Part shown: positions 1 to 8,443 of the stretch, one piece after another
Layout of the letters: the number at the start of each line of letters is the position of its first letter
How positions within the stretch are numbered: position 1 is the first letter of the stretch
NCBI RefSeq assembly: GCF_011682055.1
Contig: NZ_JAAQOM010000023.1
Location: 29,200-93,199, forward strand
Length of the DNA stretch: 64,000 bases
From: Telluria antibiotica
Lineage (GTDB): Bacteria > Pseudomonadota > Gammaproteobacteria > Burkholderiales > Burkholderiaceae_D
Reading direction: 5' to 3'
Notes under the pieces: model-generated
What the model was told of the DNA's origin: nothing
The model's database searches: none
The model's input: only the letters and a program-made list of their open reading frames with translations
Made by a program: the position numbers and the translations under genes

Positions 1-607
1 TCGTGATCGCGTCGCCGTCGCGGAGAAAACGTTCGCGCAGCGGGCCGCGGTGGCCGCCCGGTTCCACCCACAGGCAGCCGTTCTCGATCGTCGCGTCTTC
101 CAGCGCGAACCAGAACGTCGTCACGCTGATCGGCGTCGAGTCGAAGAACGTCGCGTCCTGGTGCCAGCGCACTTCGCCGCCGATGCCCGGCTGCTTGAAG
201 ATGTACATCGACTGCCATACCTGCGGCTGCGCCAGCCCGAGGTCGCGCGCGACGGCGGCCAGCTTCGCGTCGCGCGTGAAGGCTTCGAAGACCGGATCAA
301 GGTCGTGCATGGCGTGGCCGATCTTGTTGATCGACAGGGCCTTGGCCTGCTTCAGCTGGCCGTCCGGGCCGAAGGCTTCCTCTTCGAAGAAGCAGCGGAT
401 CGTGTTGTCCGAGCCGAGGAACCAGGCGTCGGAGGCAGCCGCCTGGTCGCGCGTCGTGAACACGGCGCGCGATTCCGTGGGGTCGAACGCGTCGACGATC
501 TCGCCCGCGCGTGCGCGCAGGCGCGCGATCTCGTCCGGCGATTTGAAATTCGGGACGACGATGTAGCCGTCGCGCTGGTAGCGGTCGCGTTGTTCCGTGG
601 TGAGCAT
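1..607 (-). CDS. Phytanoyl-CoA dioxygenase family protein (3' end outside window)
   Basis: Partial; about 202 N-terminal codons are inside the window. The start ATG at 607 has a strong ribosome site (GGAGAAAGGA) just upstream. The reading begins MLTTEQRDRYQRDGY, the usual N-terminus of PhyH-type Fe(II)/2-oxoglutarate dioxygenases, and contains WHQDATFF, which carries the H-x-D part of the iron-binding facial triad; the distal His would lie beyond the window edge. A run around LEDATIENGCLWVEPGGHR matches the family's conserved core. Substrate cannot be told: family members hydroxylate varied lipids and small molecules. It diverges from the porin gene across about 155 bp. Confidence 0.85.
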   Translation of the reverse strand, partial: MLTTEQRDRYQRDGYIVVPNFKSPDEIARLRARAGEIVDAFDPTESRAVFTTRDQAAASDAWFLGSDNTIRCFFEEEAFGPDGQLKQAKALSINKIGHAMHDLDPVFEAFTRDAKLAAVARDLGLAQPQVWQSMYIFKQPGIGGEVRWHQDATFFDSTPISVTTFWFALEDATIENGCLWVEPGGHRGPLRERFLRDGDAIT

Positions 608-685
608 GGTGTCCTTTCTCCGTGGTCGACATATCTTAAAACAGGATGGCGGCGGCGGGAACGACCGCCAAACCGCGAATGCGAC

Positions 686-701
686 TACGTAACCTGACGT
701 A
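686..701. promoter_or_regulatory. Inverted repeat TACGT-N6-ACGTA upstream of porin/urt operon
   Basis: TACGT (686-690) and ACGTA (697-701) form an inverted repeat 63 bp before the porin start, in the only sizeable divergent intergenic region of the urt cluster. TACGTA-like dyads are typical of LuxR/NarL-type response regulators, and one such regulator is encoded at 7529-8443. The link is inference only. Confidence 0.3.
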
Positions 702-763
702 TGGTCCTGCCGCCTCCCGCTGGCGATGATGGTGACACGATAACCACGCATGGGAGGACAGGG

Positions 764-1873
764 ATGGCGTCACTAGGGAACAAGGCCGCGCTGCTGGCAC
801 TGATCGGGATCGCGGGAAGCTTCTCCGCACTGGAGGCGAGGGCCGGCGCGACCGTGAACATCGGGCCGGACCAGTCGGTGAACATCGGCTTCGGCATGCG
901 CACCAGCTACACGAACGCCGAACACGGCGCGCCTGACGGCTCGCGGTCGAACGACTTCAACCTGGACAGCGCCCGCATCTACCTGGGCGCGTCGCTGAAC
1001 CAGCAGATCAAGGGCATGTTCAGCACCGAATGGGACGGCGACAAGGTCCGCGTGCTGGATGCCGCCGGCCAGTTCGCGTTCTCGCCCGAGCTGAACGTCT
1101 GGGCCGGGCGCCTGCTGTCGCCGAGCGACCGCGCCAACATGGCGGGGCCGTACTACTCGCTGGGCGGCGGCTACTGGGCCGGCGTGGCCTCGCGCTACGG
1201 CTACAACGGCGGCATCTTCCGCGGCCGCGACGACGGCGCCGTCGTGTGGGGCAACCTGCTGGACGGGAAGCTGGGCTATTCCATCGGCGCGTTCGAGGGC
1301 CACACGTTCGGCATCGGCTCGCTCACGCAGAACGAGGCCAAGGCCGCCGGCGTGAAGGCATCCGACAAGCCGATGGTCGCGGGCCGCCTGCAGTACGACT
1401 TCTGGGACGCGGAGCCGGGCTACTACGGCACCGGCAACTACCTGGGTACCAAGGACATCCTCGCCGTCGGCCTCGCGGCGCGCACGCAGAAAGGCGGCGT
1501 GCTGACGCCCACGGCCGTCGGCGACTACCGCTCGTGGAACGTCGACTTCCTGCTCGAGAAGCGCCTGGCTGGCGCGGGCGCCGTGTCGCTGGAAGCCGCG
1601 TGGTACGACTACGACACGGACAACGTCGTCAAGGCCGAGCAGGGCAGGGCGTGGCTGGTGGCCGTGGGCTACGTCGTCAACCGCCTGCAGCCGTTCGTGC
1701 GCTACCAGAAGTTCGCGGCCGACACCGGCATCGACACGCGCCAGGGCGACGTCGGCGTCAACTACATCATCGACGGCTACAACGCCCAGCTGGCGGCCCT
1801 GTATTCGCGCACGACGGTCACGAACGTGCCGAACCAGTCGAAGTTCGCCGTCACCCTGCAACTGCAGTACTGA
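764..1873 (+). CDS. Outer-membrane porin of the urea-uptake cluster
   Basis: 369 aa. The start at 764 is chosen because GGGAGGACAGGG sits directly before it and the protein then opens with a signal peptide ending near ALEARA. The rest is rich in alternating aromatic/polar strands (NIGFGMRTSYTN, YLGASLNQQIKGMFSTEWDG) and ends in an aromatic residue (LQLQY), the classic last-strand signature of outer-membrane beta-barrels. It resembles the phosphate-porin-like proteins often placed before urtA in Burkholderiales. Only 27 bp separate it from urtA, so co-transcription is likely and its probable job is urea (or short amide) entry through the outer membrane; specificity is inferred from position alone. 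Confidence 0.8.
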   Translation: MASLGNKAALLALIGIAGSFSALEARAGATVNIGPDQSVNIGFGMRTSYTNAEHGAPDGSRSNDFNLDSARIYLGASLNQQIKGMFSTEWDGDKVRVLDAAGQFAFSPELNVWAGRLLSPSDRANMAGPYYSLGGGYWAGVASRYGYNGGIFRGRDDGAVVWGNLLDGKLGYSIGAFEGHTFGIGSLTQNEAKAAGVKASDKPMVAGRLQYDFWDAEPGYYGTGNYLGTKDILAVGLAARTQKGGVLTPTAVGDYRSWNVDFLLEKRLAGAGAVSLEAAWYDYDTDNVVKAEQGRAWLVAVGYVVNRLQPFVRYQKFAADTGIDTRQGDVGVNYIIDGYNAQLAALYSRTTVTNVPNQSKFAVTLQLQY

Positions 1874-1900
1874 TCAACCCATTCCATCGCGAGGCTCACC

Positions 1901-3157
1901 ATGACCAACCGCCGCAACTTCATTTCGTCCCTCACCCGCGTGGCCGCCGGCGCCGCCCTGCTGGCGAGCGGGCTGTCCGCCCACGCCGCCGACACGATCA
2001 AGGTCGGCATCCTGCATTCGCTGTCCGGCACGATGGCGATTTCCGAGACGTCGCTGAAGGACGTCGCCCTGATGGCCATCGACGAGATCAACGCCAAGGG
2101 CGGTGTCCTCGGCAAGAAGATCGAGCCCGTCGTCGTCGACCCGGCATCGAACTGGCCCCTGTTCGCGGAAAAGGCGCGCCAGCTGATCGCGAAGGACCAC
2201 GTCGTCGCCATCTTCGGCTGCTGGACGTCGGTGTCGCGCAAGTCCGTGCTGCCCGTCGTGAAGGAGCTCAACGGCCTGTTGTACTACCCGGTGCAGTACG
2301 AAGGCGAGGAACTCGAGAAGAACGTGTTCTACACGGGCGCGGCGCCGAACCAGCAGGCGATTCCCGCCGTCGAGTACCTGATGAGCAAGGACGGCGGCGG
2401 CGCCAAGCGCTTCGTCCTGCTGGGCACCGACTACGTGTACCCGCGCACGACGAACAAGATCCTGCGCGCCTACCTGCACAGCAAGGGCGTGAAGGACGAC
2501 GACATCAAGGAGATGTACACGCCGTTCGGCCACGCCGACTACCAGACCATCGTCGCCGACATCAAGAAGTTCTCGGCCGGCGGCAAGACCGCGGTCATCT
2601 CCACGATCAACGGCGACTCGAACGTCCCGTTCTACAAGGAGCTGGGCAACGCGGGCCTGAAGGCGACGGACGTGCCGGTCGTGGCATTCTCCGTCGGCGA
2701 GGAAGAGCTGCGCGGCGTCGACACGAAGCCGCTCGTCGGCCACCTGGCGGCCTGGAATTACTTCGAATCCGTCAAGAACCCGACCAACGCGGACTTCGTC
2801 AAGAAGTGGAAAGCATACGCCGCGGCCAAGCACCTGCCGAACGCCGCGACGGCCGTCACCAACGATCCGATGGAAGCGACCTATGTCGGCATCCACATGT
2901 GGGCGCAGGCCGTCGAGAAGGCGAAATCGACCGATACCGACAAGGTGATCGCGGCGATGGGCGGCCAGACCTACAAGGCGCCGTCCGGCTACACGCTCGT
3001 GATGGACCCGACCAACCACCACCTGCACAAGCCGGTGATGATCGGCGAGATCAAGGGGGACGGCCAGTTCTCCGTCGTCTGGAAGAGCAAGGAAGCGATC
3101 CGCGCGCAGCCGTGGAGCCCGTACATCAAGGGTAACGAGGGCAAGCAGAACCTGTGA
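1901..3157 (+). CDS. urtA: Urea ABC transporter, substrate-binding protein UrtA
   Basis: 418 aa periplasmic binding protein of the branched-chain-amino-acid type, full length for UrtA. The N-terminus has a twin-arginine-like motif (NRRNFIS) followed by a hydrophobic stretch and an AHA-A cleavage site. Diagnostic UrtA segments are visible: VGILHSLSGTMAISE, GCWTSVSRKSVLPV, LLYYPVQYEGEE, and the C-terminal NHHLHKPVMIGEI. It delivers urea to the UrtBC channel; the five-gene order urtABCDE is complete here. The operon is usually under nitrogen control (known for the family), but no clear NtrC/sigma-54 site was recognised. Confidence 0.96.
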   Translation: MTNRRNFISSLTRVAAGAALLASGLSAHAADTIKVGILHSLSGTMAISETSLKDVALMAIDEINAKGGVLGKKIEPVVVDPASNWPLFAEKARQLIAKDHVVAIFGCWTSVSRKSVLPVVKELNGLLYYPVQYEGEELEKNVFYTGAAPNQQAIPAVEYLMSKDGGGAKRFVLLGTDYVYPRTTNKILRAYLHSKGVKDDDIKEMYTPFGHADYQTIVADIKKFSAGGKTAVISTINGDSNVPFYKELGNAGLKATDVPVVAFSVGEEELRGVDTKPLVGHLAAWNYFESVKNPTNADFVKKWKAYAAAKHLPNAATAVTNDPMEATYVGIHMWAQAVEKAKSTDTDKVIAAMGGQTYKAPSGYTLVMDPTNHHLHKPVMIGEIKGDGQFSVVWKSKEAIRAQPWSPYIKGNEGKQNL

Positions 3158-3215
3158 TGTCGCACGCCGCCGCGCCCGCGCCCGCGGGACGGCGGCAACC
3201 CGGATTGGAACCACG

Positions 3216-4829
3216 ATGAAGCCACTCTTCAAACACATGCTGGTCGCGCTCGCGCTCGCGCTTTCCTTGCCCGCGCTGGCATCCGCCGCCATCGATCCGG
3301 CCGCGCTGCGGCCGCTCGCGGGCGACGATCCCGATGCCCGCGTCGCCGCAGTCGCCGGCATCGCCGCGACGGGCGGCCTCGATGCACGCCGCGTGCTGCA
3401 GGCACTGCTGGACGACGAACTGGCCGCGGCGCCGTCCGGCCAGGTGCTGATCGTCCACGACGGCGCCGCCAGCGACGCCGCCACCGGCGCGGCGCTCCCG
3501 CTGCCCGATGGCGTCGACGGCATCGTCGTCAACAACCGCCTGCGCGGCGCCGCGCAGGCCGCGCTGTCGGGCCTCGCGCTGCTCGCGCCTGCGCGCGACG
3601 AGCGCCTGGCTGCCGTGCGCGCGCTGCAGGCGCAGGATGCCGACCCGGCCCAGGCGCCGCTGCTGCGCCAGGCGCTCGCGCACGAGACGGATGCGGACAT
3701 CCGGGCGCAGCTGGCCCTGCTCGTCGCGCGCGCCGACCTGGGCTCGCCCGACCCGGCCCGCAGGCTCGCGGCCGTGACGGCGTTGGCCGACAGCGGCGAC
3801 GCCGCGCTGCGCCCGCAGCTGCAGGCGATGCTGGCGCAGAACCCGGACGGCAGCTATGCCGAACCCGACGCCGCGCTGCGTGCCGCGGCCGGCACCGCCC
3901 TGCGCGCGATCGACCAGCGCGGCACCCGCAACGAGATCGTCGGCAACCTGTTCTACGGCGTCTCGCTGGGCAGCGTGCTGCTGCTGGCTGCGCTGGGCCT
4001 GGCCATCACGTTCGGCCTGATGGGCATCATCAACATGGCGCACGGAGAACTCTTGATGATCGGCGCGTACACGACGTACGTGTGCCAGTCGCTGTTCCGC
4101 CACTACCTGCCCGGCGCCGCCGACTGGTATCTCGTGGCCGCGCTGCCGGCCGCGTTCCTCGTCGCGTTCGCGGTCGGCGTGGTGCTGGAGCGCAGCGTGA
4201 TCCGCTGGCTGTACGGGCGGCCGCTGGAAACGCTGCTCGCCACCTGGGGCATCAGCCTGATGCTCATGCAGGCCGTGCGCACCGTGTTCGGCGCGCAGAA
4301 CGTCGAGGTCGCGAATCCCGCGTGGATGTCGGGCGGCGTGACCGTGCTGGGCTCCCTCGTGCTGCCGTACAACCGCATCGCCATCATCGTGTTCGCCGTG
4401 CTCGTCGTGGCCGCGGTGTGGCTCGTGCTGAACAAGACGCGCCTCGGGTTGTTCGTGCGCGCCGTCATGCAGAACCGGCGCATGGCCGATTGCGTGGGCG
4501 TGCCCACGGGCCGCATCGACATGATGACGTTCGGCCTCGGTTCCGGCATCGCGGGCCTGGGCGGCGTGGCGTTGTCGCAGCTCGGGAACGTCGGGCCGGA
4601 TCTCGGCCAGTCGTACATCGTCGACTCGTTCATGGTCGTCGTGCTGGGCGGCGTGGGCCAGCTGGCGGGCACCGTGCTCGGTGCGCTGGGCCTCGGCGAG
4701 ATCAACAAATTCCTGGAGCCCCTGGCCGGCGCCGTCATGGCCAAGATCTGCATCCTCGTCTTCATCATCGTCTTCATCCAGCGCCGGCCGCAGGGCCTGT
4801 TCGCGCTGAAGGGCAGGAGCATCGAATGA
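3216..4829 (+). CDS. urtB: Urea ABC transporter, permease UrtB
   Basis: 537 aa, with the long form typical of proteobacterial UrtB: signal peptide, an alanine-rich HEAT-like extension (residues about 25-240), then a LivH-type permease domain with about eight membrane helices (GVSLGSVLLLAALGLAITFG; MGIINMAHGELLMIGAY; VVVLGGVGQLAGTVLGAL). The end overlaps the start of urtC by ATGA (4826-4829), indicating translational coupling. Together with UrtC it forms the inner-membrane urea channel. Confidence 0.95.
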   Translation: MKPLFKHMLVALALALSLPALASAAIDPAALRPLAGDDPDARVAAVAGIAATGGLDARRVLQALLDDELAAAPSGQVLIVHDGAASDAATGAALPLPDGVDGIVVNNRLRGAAQAALSGLALLAPARDERLAAVRALQAQDADPAQAPLLRQALAHETDADIRAQLALLVARADLGSPDPARRLAAVTALADSGDAALRPQLQAMLAQNPDGSYAEPDAALRAAAGTALRAIDQRGTRNEIVGNLFYGVSLGSVLLLAALGLAITFGLMGIINMAHGELLMIGAYTTYVCQSLFRHYLPGAADWYLVAALPAAFLVAFAVGVVLERSVIRWLYGRPLETLLATWGISLMLMQAVRTVFGAQNVEVANPAWMSGGVTVLGSLVLPYNRIAIIVFAVLVVAAVWLVLNKTRLGLFVRAVMQNRRMADCVGVPTGRIDMMTFGLGSGIAGLGGVALSQLGNVGPDLGQSYIVDSFMVVVLGGVGQLAGTVLGALGLGEINKFLEPLAGAVMAKICILVFIIVFIQRRPQGLFALKGRSIE

Positions 4830-5950
4830 ACCGCACCGCATCGTTATTCCCGCCCCGTGCCTGGGCCGCGCTGATGGCATGCACGCTCGCGGCAGGCCTG
4901 CTGCCCGTGCTGCACCTGGCGTTCCCGGACGGGCATCCGCTGCACGTCTCCGGCTACGTGCTGGGCCTCGTCGGCAAATTCATGTGCTATGCGCTGGCCG
5001 CGCTGGCGCTGGACCTCGTGTGGGGCTACACGGGCATCCTGTCGCTGGGCCACGGCACGTTCTTCGCGCTGGGCGCCTATGCCCACGGCATGTACCTGAT
5101 GCGCGCGATCGGCCGCGACGGCAGCTACGGCAGCGTGCTGCCCGACTTCATGGTCTTCCTCGACTGGAAGGAGTACCCGTGGTACTGGGCGTTCACGGAC
5201 CACTTCTGGTACTGCATGCTCCTCGTCGTGCTGGTGCCCGGCGTGCTGGCGTTCGTGTTCGGCTGGTTCGCGTTCCGCTCGCGCATCAAGGGCGTGTACT
5301 TTTCCATCATCACCCAGGCCATGACGTACGCCTGCATGCTGCTGTTCTTCCGCAACGACACGGGCTTCGGCGGCAACAACGGCTTCACGGATTTCAAGCG
5401 CATCCTCGGCCATCCGATCACGGCGCCCGGCACCCGCGTCGTGCTGTACCTGGTCACGCTGGCGCTGCTCGTGGGCGCGCTGCTGCTGTGCCGCTGGATC
5501 GTCCGCTCGAAACTGGGCCGTGTGCTGCAGGGCGTGCGCGATGCGGAGTCACGCCTGATGTTCATCGGCTACGACCCGCTCGCGTTCAAGCTGTTCGTGT
5601 GGACCCTGTCCGCCGTGCTGTGCGCCATCGCGGGCGCGCTGTACGTGCCGCAGGTCGGCATCATCAACCCGTCCGAGATGTCGCCGGCGAACTCGATCGA
5701 GATGGTCGTGTGGGTGGCGATCGGCGGCCGCGGCACGCTCGTCGGTCCCATCGTCGGCGCGTTCGCCGTGAACGGCCTGAAAAGCTGGTTCACGGCCGCG
5801 TTCCCCGACCTGTGGCTGTTCGCACTGGGCCTGCTGTTCATCCTCGTGACGCTGTTCATGCGCCGCGGGATCGTCGGCACGCTGCCCGCGCTGGCGCGCA
5901 TCCTGCCGGGCCGCAGGGCGGCCGTGGCGGCGAAGGAGGAAACGGCATGA
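4826..5950 (+). CDS. urtC: Urea ABC transporter, permease UrtC
   Basis: 374 aa LivM-type permease. The ATG at 4826 overlaps the urtB stop. Conserved segments include DLVWGYTGILSLGHGTFFALGAY, RSRIKGVYFSIITQAMTYA, NDTGFGGNNGFTDF and AIGGRGTLVGPIVGA, all characteristic of UrtC. Its own stop overlaps the urtD start by ATGA (5947-5950). Partner of UrtB in the membrane. Confidence 0.96.
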   Translation: MNRTASLFPPRAWAALMACTLAAGLLPVLHLAFPDGHPLHVSGYVLGLVGKFMCYALAALALDLVWGYTGILSLGHGTFFALGAYAHGMYLMRAIGRDGSYGSVLPDFMVFLDWKEYPWYWAFTDHFWYCMLLVVLVPGVLAFVFGWFAFRSRIKGVYFSIITQAMTYACMLLFFRNDTGFGGNNGFTDFKRILGHPITAPGTRVVLYLVTLALLVGALLLCRWIVRSKLGRVLQGVRDAESRLMFIGYDPLAFKLFVWTLSAVLCAIAGALYVPQVGIINPSEMSPANSIEMVVWVAIGGRGTLVGPIVGAFAVNGLKSWFTAAFPDLWLFALGLLFILVTLFMRRGIVGTLPALARILPGRRAAVAAKEETA

Positions 5951-6735
5951 GCCTCGACATGAGCCTGAAGCGCGACGGCGTGGACACGCGCCACGGCGCC
6001 GTGCTGTACCTGGACGACATCACCGTGTCGTTCGACGGTTTCCGCGCGCTGAACAAGCTGACCCTCGACATCTCGGTCGGCGAACTGCGTTGCATCATCG
6101 GCCCGAACGGCGCCGGCAAGACGACGATGATGGACGTCATCACGGGCAAGACCCGGCCGACGTCCGGCAGTGCCTTCTTCGGCCAGACGTTCGACCTGGC
6201 GAAGATGACGGAAACGGAGATCGCGCACGCGGGCATCGGCCGCAAGTTCCAGCGCCCGACCGTGTTCGAGCAGCACACGGTGTTCGAGAACCTGGAGCTG
6301 GCGATGAAGATGGAGAAGCGCGTGCGTCCCACGCTGTTCGCGCGCCTGACGTCGGAACAGGAAGACCGCATCGCCGCCACGCTGCGCCAGATCCGGCTGC
6401 ACGGCCAGGAAGACCGGCTGGCCGGCCTGCTGTCGCACGGCCAGAAGCAGTGGCTCGAGATCGGCATGCTCCTGATGCAGGAGCCGCAGCTGATCCTGCT
6501 GGACGAACCGGTCGCCGGCATGTCCGACGCGGAAACGGCGCGCACGGCGGAGCTGCTGAACGAACTGCGCGGCAAGCATTCGATCATGGTCGTCGAGCAC
6601 GACATGGGGTTCGTGGCCGAGATCGCGCAGCAGGGCAAGGTCACGGTGCTGCACGAAGGGTCCGTTCTGGCCGAAGGCCGCATGGACGACGTGCAGGCCG
6701 ACGACCGCGTCATCGAAGTCTATCTGGGGAGGTAA
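5947..6735 (+). CDS. urtD: Urea ABC transporter, ATPase UrtD
   Basis: 262 aa LivG-type ATPase. Walker A is GPNGAGKTT, the signature region is the UrtD-typical LLSHGQKQWLEIGMLL (HGQ instead of SGG), Walker B is LILLDEPVAGM, and the H-loop is VVEHDM. The start overlaps the urtC stop. Energises urea import with UrtE as the second ATPase. Confidence 0.96.
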   Translation: MSLDMSLKRDGVDTRHGAVLYLDDITVSFDGFRALNKLTLDISVGELRCIIGPNGAGKTTMMDVITGKTRPTSGSAFFGQTFDLAKMTETEIAHAGIGRKFQRPTVFEQHTVFENLELAMKMEKRVRPTLFARLTSEQEDRIAATLRQIRLHGQEDRLAGLLSHGQKQWLEIGMLLMQEPQLILLDEPVAGMSDAETARTAELLNELRGKHSIMVVEHDMGFVAEIAQQGKVTVLHEGSVLAEGRMDDVQADDRVIEVYLGR

Positions 6736-6737
6736 GC

Positions 6738-7436
6738 ATGCTGCAGGTCGAACACCTGAACCAGTACTACGGCTCGTCGCACACGTTGCGCGGCGTGTCG
6801 CTGACGGTGGAAAAGGGCCAGTGCATGGCCCTGCTGGGCCGCAACGGCGTCGGCAAGACCACGTTGTTGAAATGCCTGATGGGCGTGCTGCCCGTCGCGC
6901 GCGGCACCGTCACGTGGAACGGCCGCGACATCACGCGCCTGAAACCGCACCGCCGCGCGGCGGGCGGCATCGCCTACGTGCCGCAGGGCCGCGACATCTT
7001 CGCGCGCCTGACCGTGGAGGAGAACCTCTTGATGGGCATGGCCACCTTGCCCGGACGCGAGGCGGCGCGCATCAGCGGCGAGGTCTACGAATTGTTCCCC
7101 GTGCTGAAGGAGATGCTGGGCCGGCGCGGCGGCGACCTGTCGGGCGGCCAGCAACAACAGCTGGCCATCGCCCGCGCGCTGCTGCAGCGGCCCGCGCTGA
7201 TCATCCTCGACGAGCCGACGGAAGGCATCCAGCCGTCCATCATCAAGGACATCGAGCGCGTGATCCGGCTGCTGCGCGAACGCGGCGACATCGGCATCCT
7301 GCTATGCGAGCAGTACTTCGATTTCGCGCGGGCGCTGGCCGACAAGTTCGTCGTGCTGTCGCGCGGGGAGGTGGTGGCGTCGGGCGCAAGCGGGGAGATG
7401 GATGGTGAACATGTGAAGCGATACCTGTCCGTGTAG
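6738..7436 (+). CDS. urtE: Urea ABC transporter, ATPase UrtE
   Basis: 232 aa LivF-type ATPase starting 2 bp after the urtD stop, with GGGAGG as ribosome site inside the urtD end. Walker A GRNGVGKTT, signature LSGGQQQQLAIARAL, Walker B LIILDEPTEGIQPS, and a C-terminal switch with CEQYFDFA. The stop codon TAG (7434-7436) is part of the GTAGGGTGGG terminus of the palindromic repeat that follows, so the repeat directly abuts the reading frame. Confidence 0.96.
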   Translation: MLQVEHLNQYYGSSHTLRGVSLTVEKGQCMALLGRNGVGKTTLLKCLMGVLPVARGTVTWNGRDITRLKPHRRAAGGIAYVPQGRDIFARLTVEENLLMGMATLPGREAARISGEVYELFPVLKEMLGRRGGDLSGGQQQQLAIARALLQRPALIILDEPTEGIQPSIIKDIERVIRLLRERGDIGILLCEQYFDFARALADKFVVLSRGEVVASGASGEMDGEHVKRYLSV

Positions 7437-7532
7437 GGTGGGCGGCCCTCCGCCCACGCGTAACGCCAACATGCCGCAAACGTCCGCGTGGGCACGTGAT
7501 TGATGCCCCCGGCATCAATCACCCCACCCTAC
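7433..7532. repeat. Palindromic intergenic repeat, full copy (GTAGGGTGGGC family)
   Basis: About 100 bp bounded by inverted GTAGGGTGG / CCACCCTAC ends. It contains two internal hairpins: GGGCGG-CC-CTCCGCCC near the left end and a perfect 12-bp stem (7496-7522) around a CCC loop near the right end. It sits between the convergent urtE and response-regulator genes and may also act as a bidirectional terminator. The same family occurs at least five more times in the window. Confidence 0.85.
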
Positions 7533-8443
7533 GCCGCGCGGATCCGGTTCGTGGCCAACGTGGCGGCTGCCGTCCGCGTCTCCACGCCGAGCTTGTCGAA
7601 CACGTGCTCCAGGTGCTTGTTGACCGTGCGCGGACTCATGCCGAGGATGTCGCCGATGTCGCGGTTCGTCTTGCCCTGGATGACCCAGTGCAGCACTTCC
7701 GATTCGCGCTGCGTCAGCCGGAACAGGGCCATCAGCGCCTGCACGCGTGCCGTGTCCGATTCCTCGCGCAGCACGATCATCCATTGTTCGGACGAGCGGG
7801 TGTCGGCGGCCGTGAAGACGAGCCGCGCCGAGCCGCGGATCACCGTCAGCGGCTGCGCGGGCCCCGCCGCCAGCCAGGCCGCCAGTTGCGGCGGCGTGCC
7901 GGCGCCATCGTGGTCCGCGCCGAACCAATGCTCCATCCACTGGCGCGCCAGCGGCGTCTGCCAGACGATGCGGCCATCGTGCGGCGTCACCGCCAGCACG
8001 GCATTGCCGAACGCATCCAGCGCGCTGCGCGCCTGGTGCATCAGCCGTGCCGTGTGCAGGTGCGACGCGATCCGGGCCAGCACCTCGCTCTGGCGCACGG
8101 GCTTCGTCACGTAGTCCGTGCCGCCCGCGTCGAACGCGGCCACCACGTGCTCGGTCTCCGTCAGGCCCGTCATGAAGATGATGGGCACGGCGCGCGTGGC
8201 GATATCGGCGCGCAGGCGCCGGCAGACGTCGAAGCCGTCCATGCCCGGCATGACGGCATCGAGCAGGATCACGTCGGGTACGACCTGGCGCACGCGTTCG
8301 AGCGCGGCCGCGCCGTTGTTCGCGACGAGCACCGTGTACCCGGATTCGTCCAGCGCATCGTGCAGCACGGCGAGGTTTTCCGGTACGTCGTCCACGATCA
8401 GGACCACCTGGCCTGCATGGCGGTCGAAGGGTTTGTCGTTCAT
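7529..8443 (-). CDS. Response regulator with C-terminal LuxR-type DNA-binding domain
   Basis: 304 aa. Residues about 11-130 form a receiver domain (VVLIVDDVPENL; phospho-acceptor D62 in VILLDAVMPGMDG; conserved Thr in FMTG and Lys in TKP). A middle stretch (about 140-235) looks PAS-like, and the C-terminus is a GerE/LuxR helix-turn-helix (LTQRESEVLHWVIQGKTNRDIGDILG). The start overlaps the end of the upstream sensor-kinase gene by ATGA (8440-8443), so the two are one translationally coupled unit. Position next to urtABCDE and the permease-like kinase suggests control of urea/nitrogen-compound uptake; this is inference. Confidence 0.9.
   Translation of the reverse strand: MNDKPFDRHAGQVVLIVDDVPENLAVLHDALDESGYTVLVANNGAAALERVRQVVPDVILLDAVMPGMDGFDVCRRLRADIATRAVPIIFMTGLTETEHVVAAFDAGGTDYVTKPVRQSEVLARIASHLHTARLMHQARSALDAFGNAVLAVTPHDGRIVWQTPLARQWMEHWFGADHDGAGTPPQLAAWLAAGPAQPLTVIRGSARLVFTAADTRSSEQWMIVLREESDTARVQALMALFRLTQRESEVLHWVIQGKTNRDIGDILGMSPRTVNKHLEHVFDKLGVETRTAAATLATNRIRAA

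Noticed and set aside
1030..3135. Long alternative plus-strand frame across porin and urtA
   Set aside because: Arg/Gly-rich nonsense composition; porin and urtA are in other frames with strong family motifs.
7433..7532. CRISPR or integron attC interpretation of the repeats
   Set aside because: Copies are single, widely spaced and lack spacer regularity; no cas genes, integrase or attC core sites are visible.
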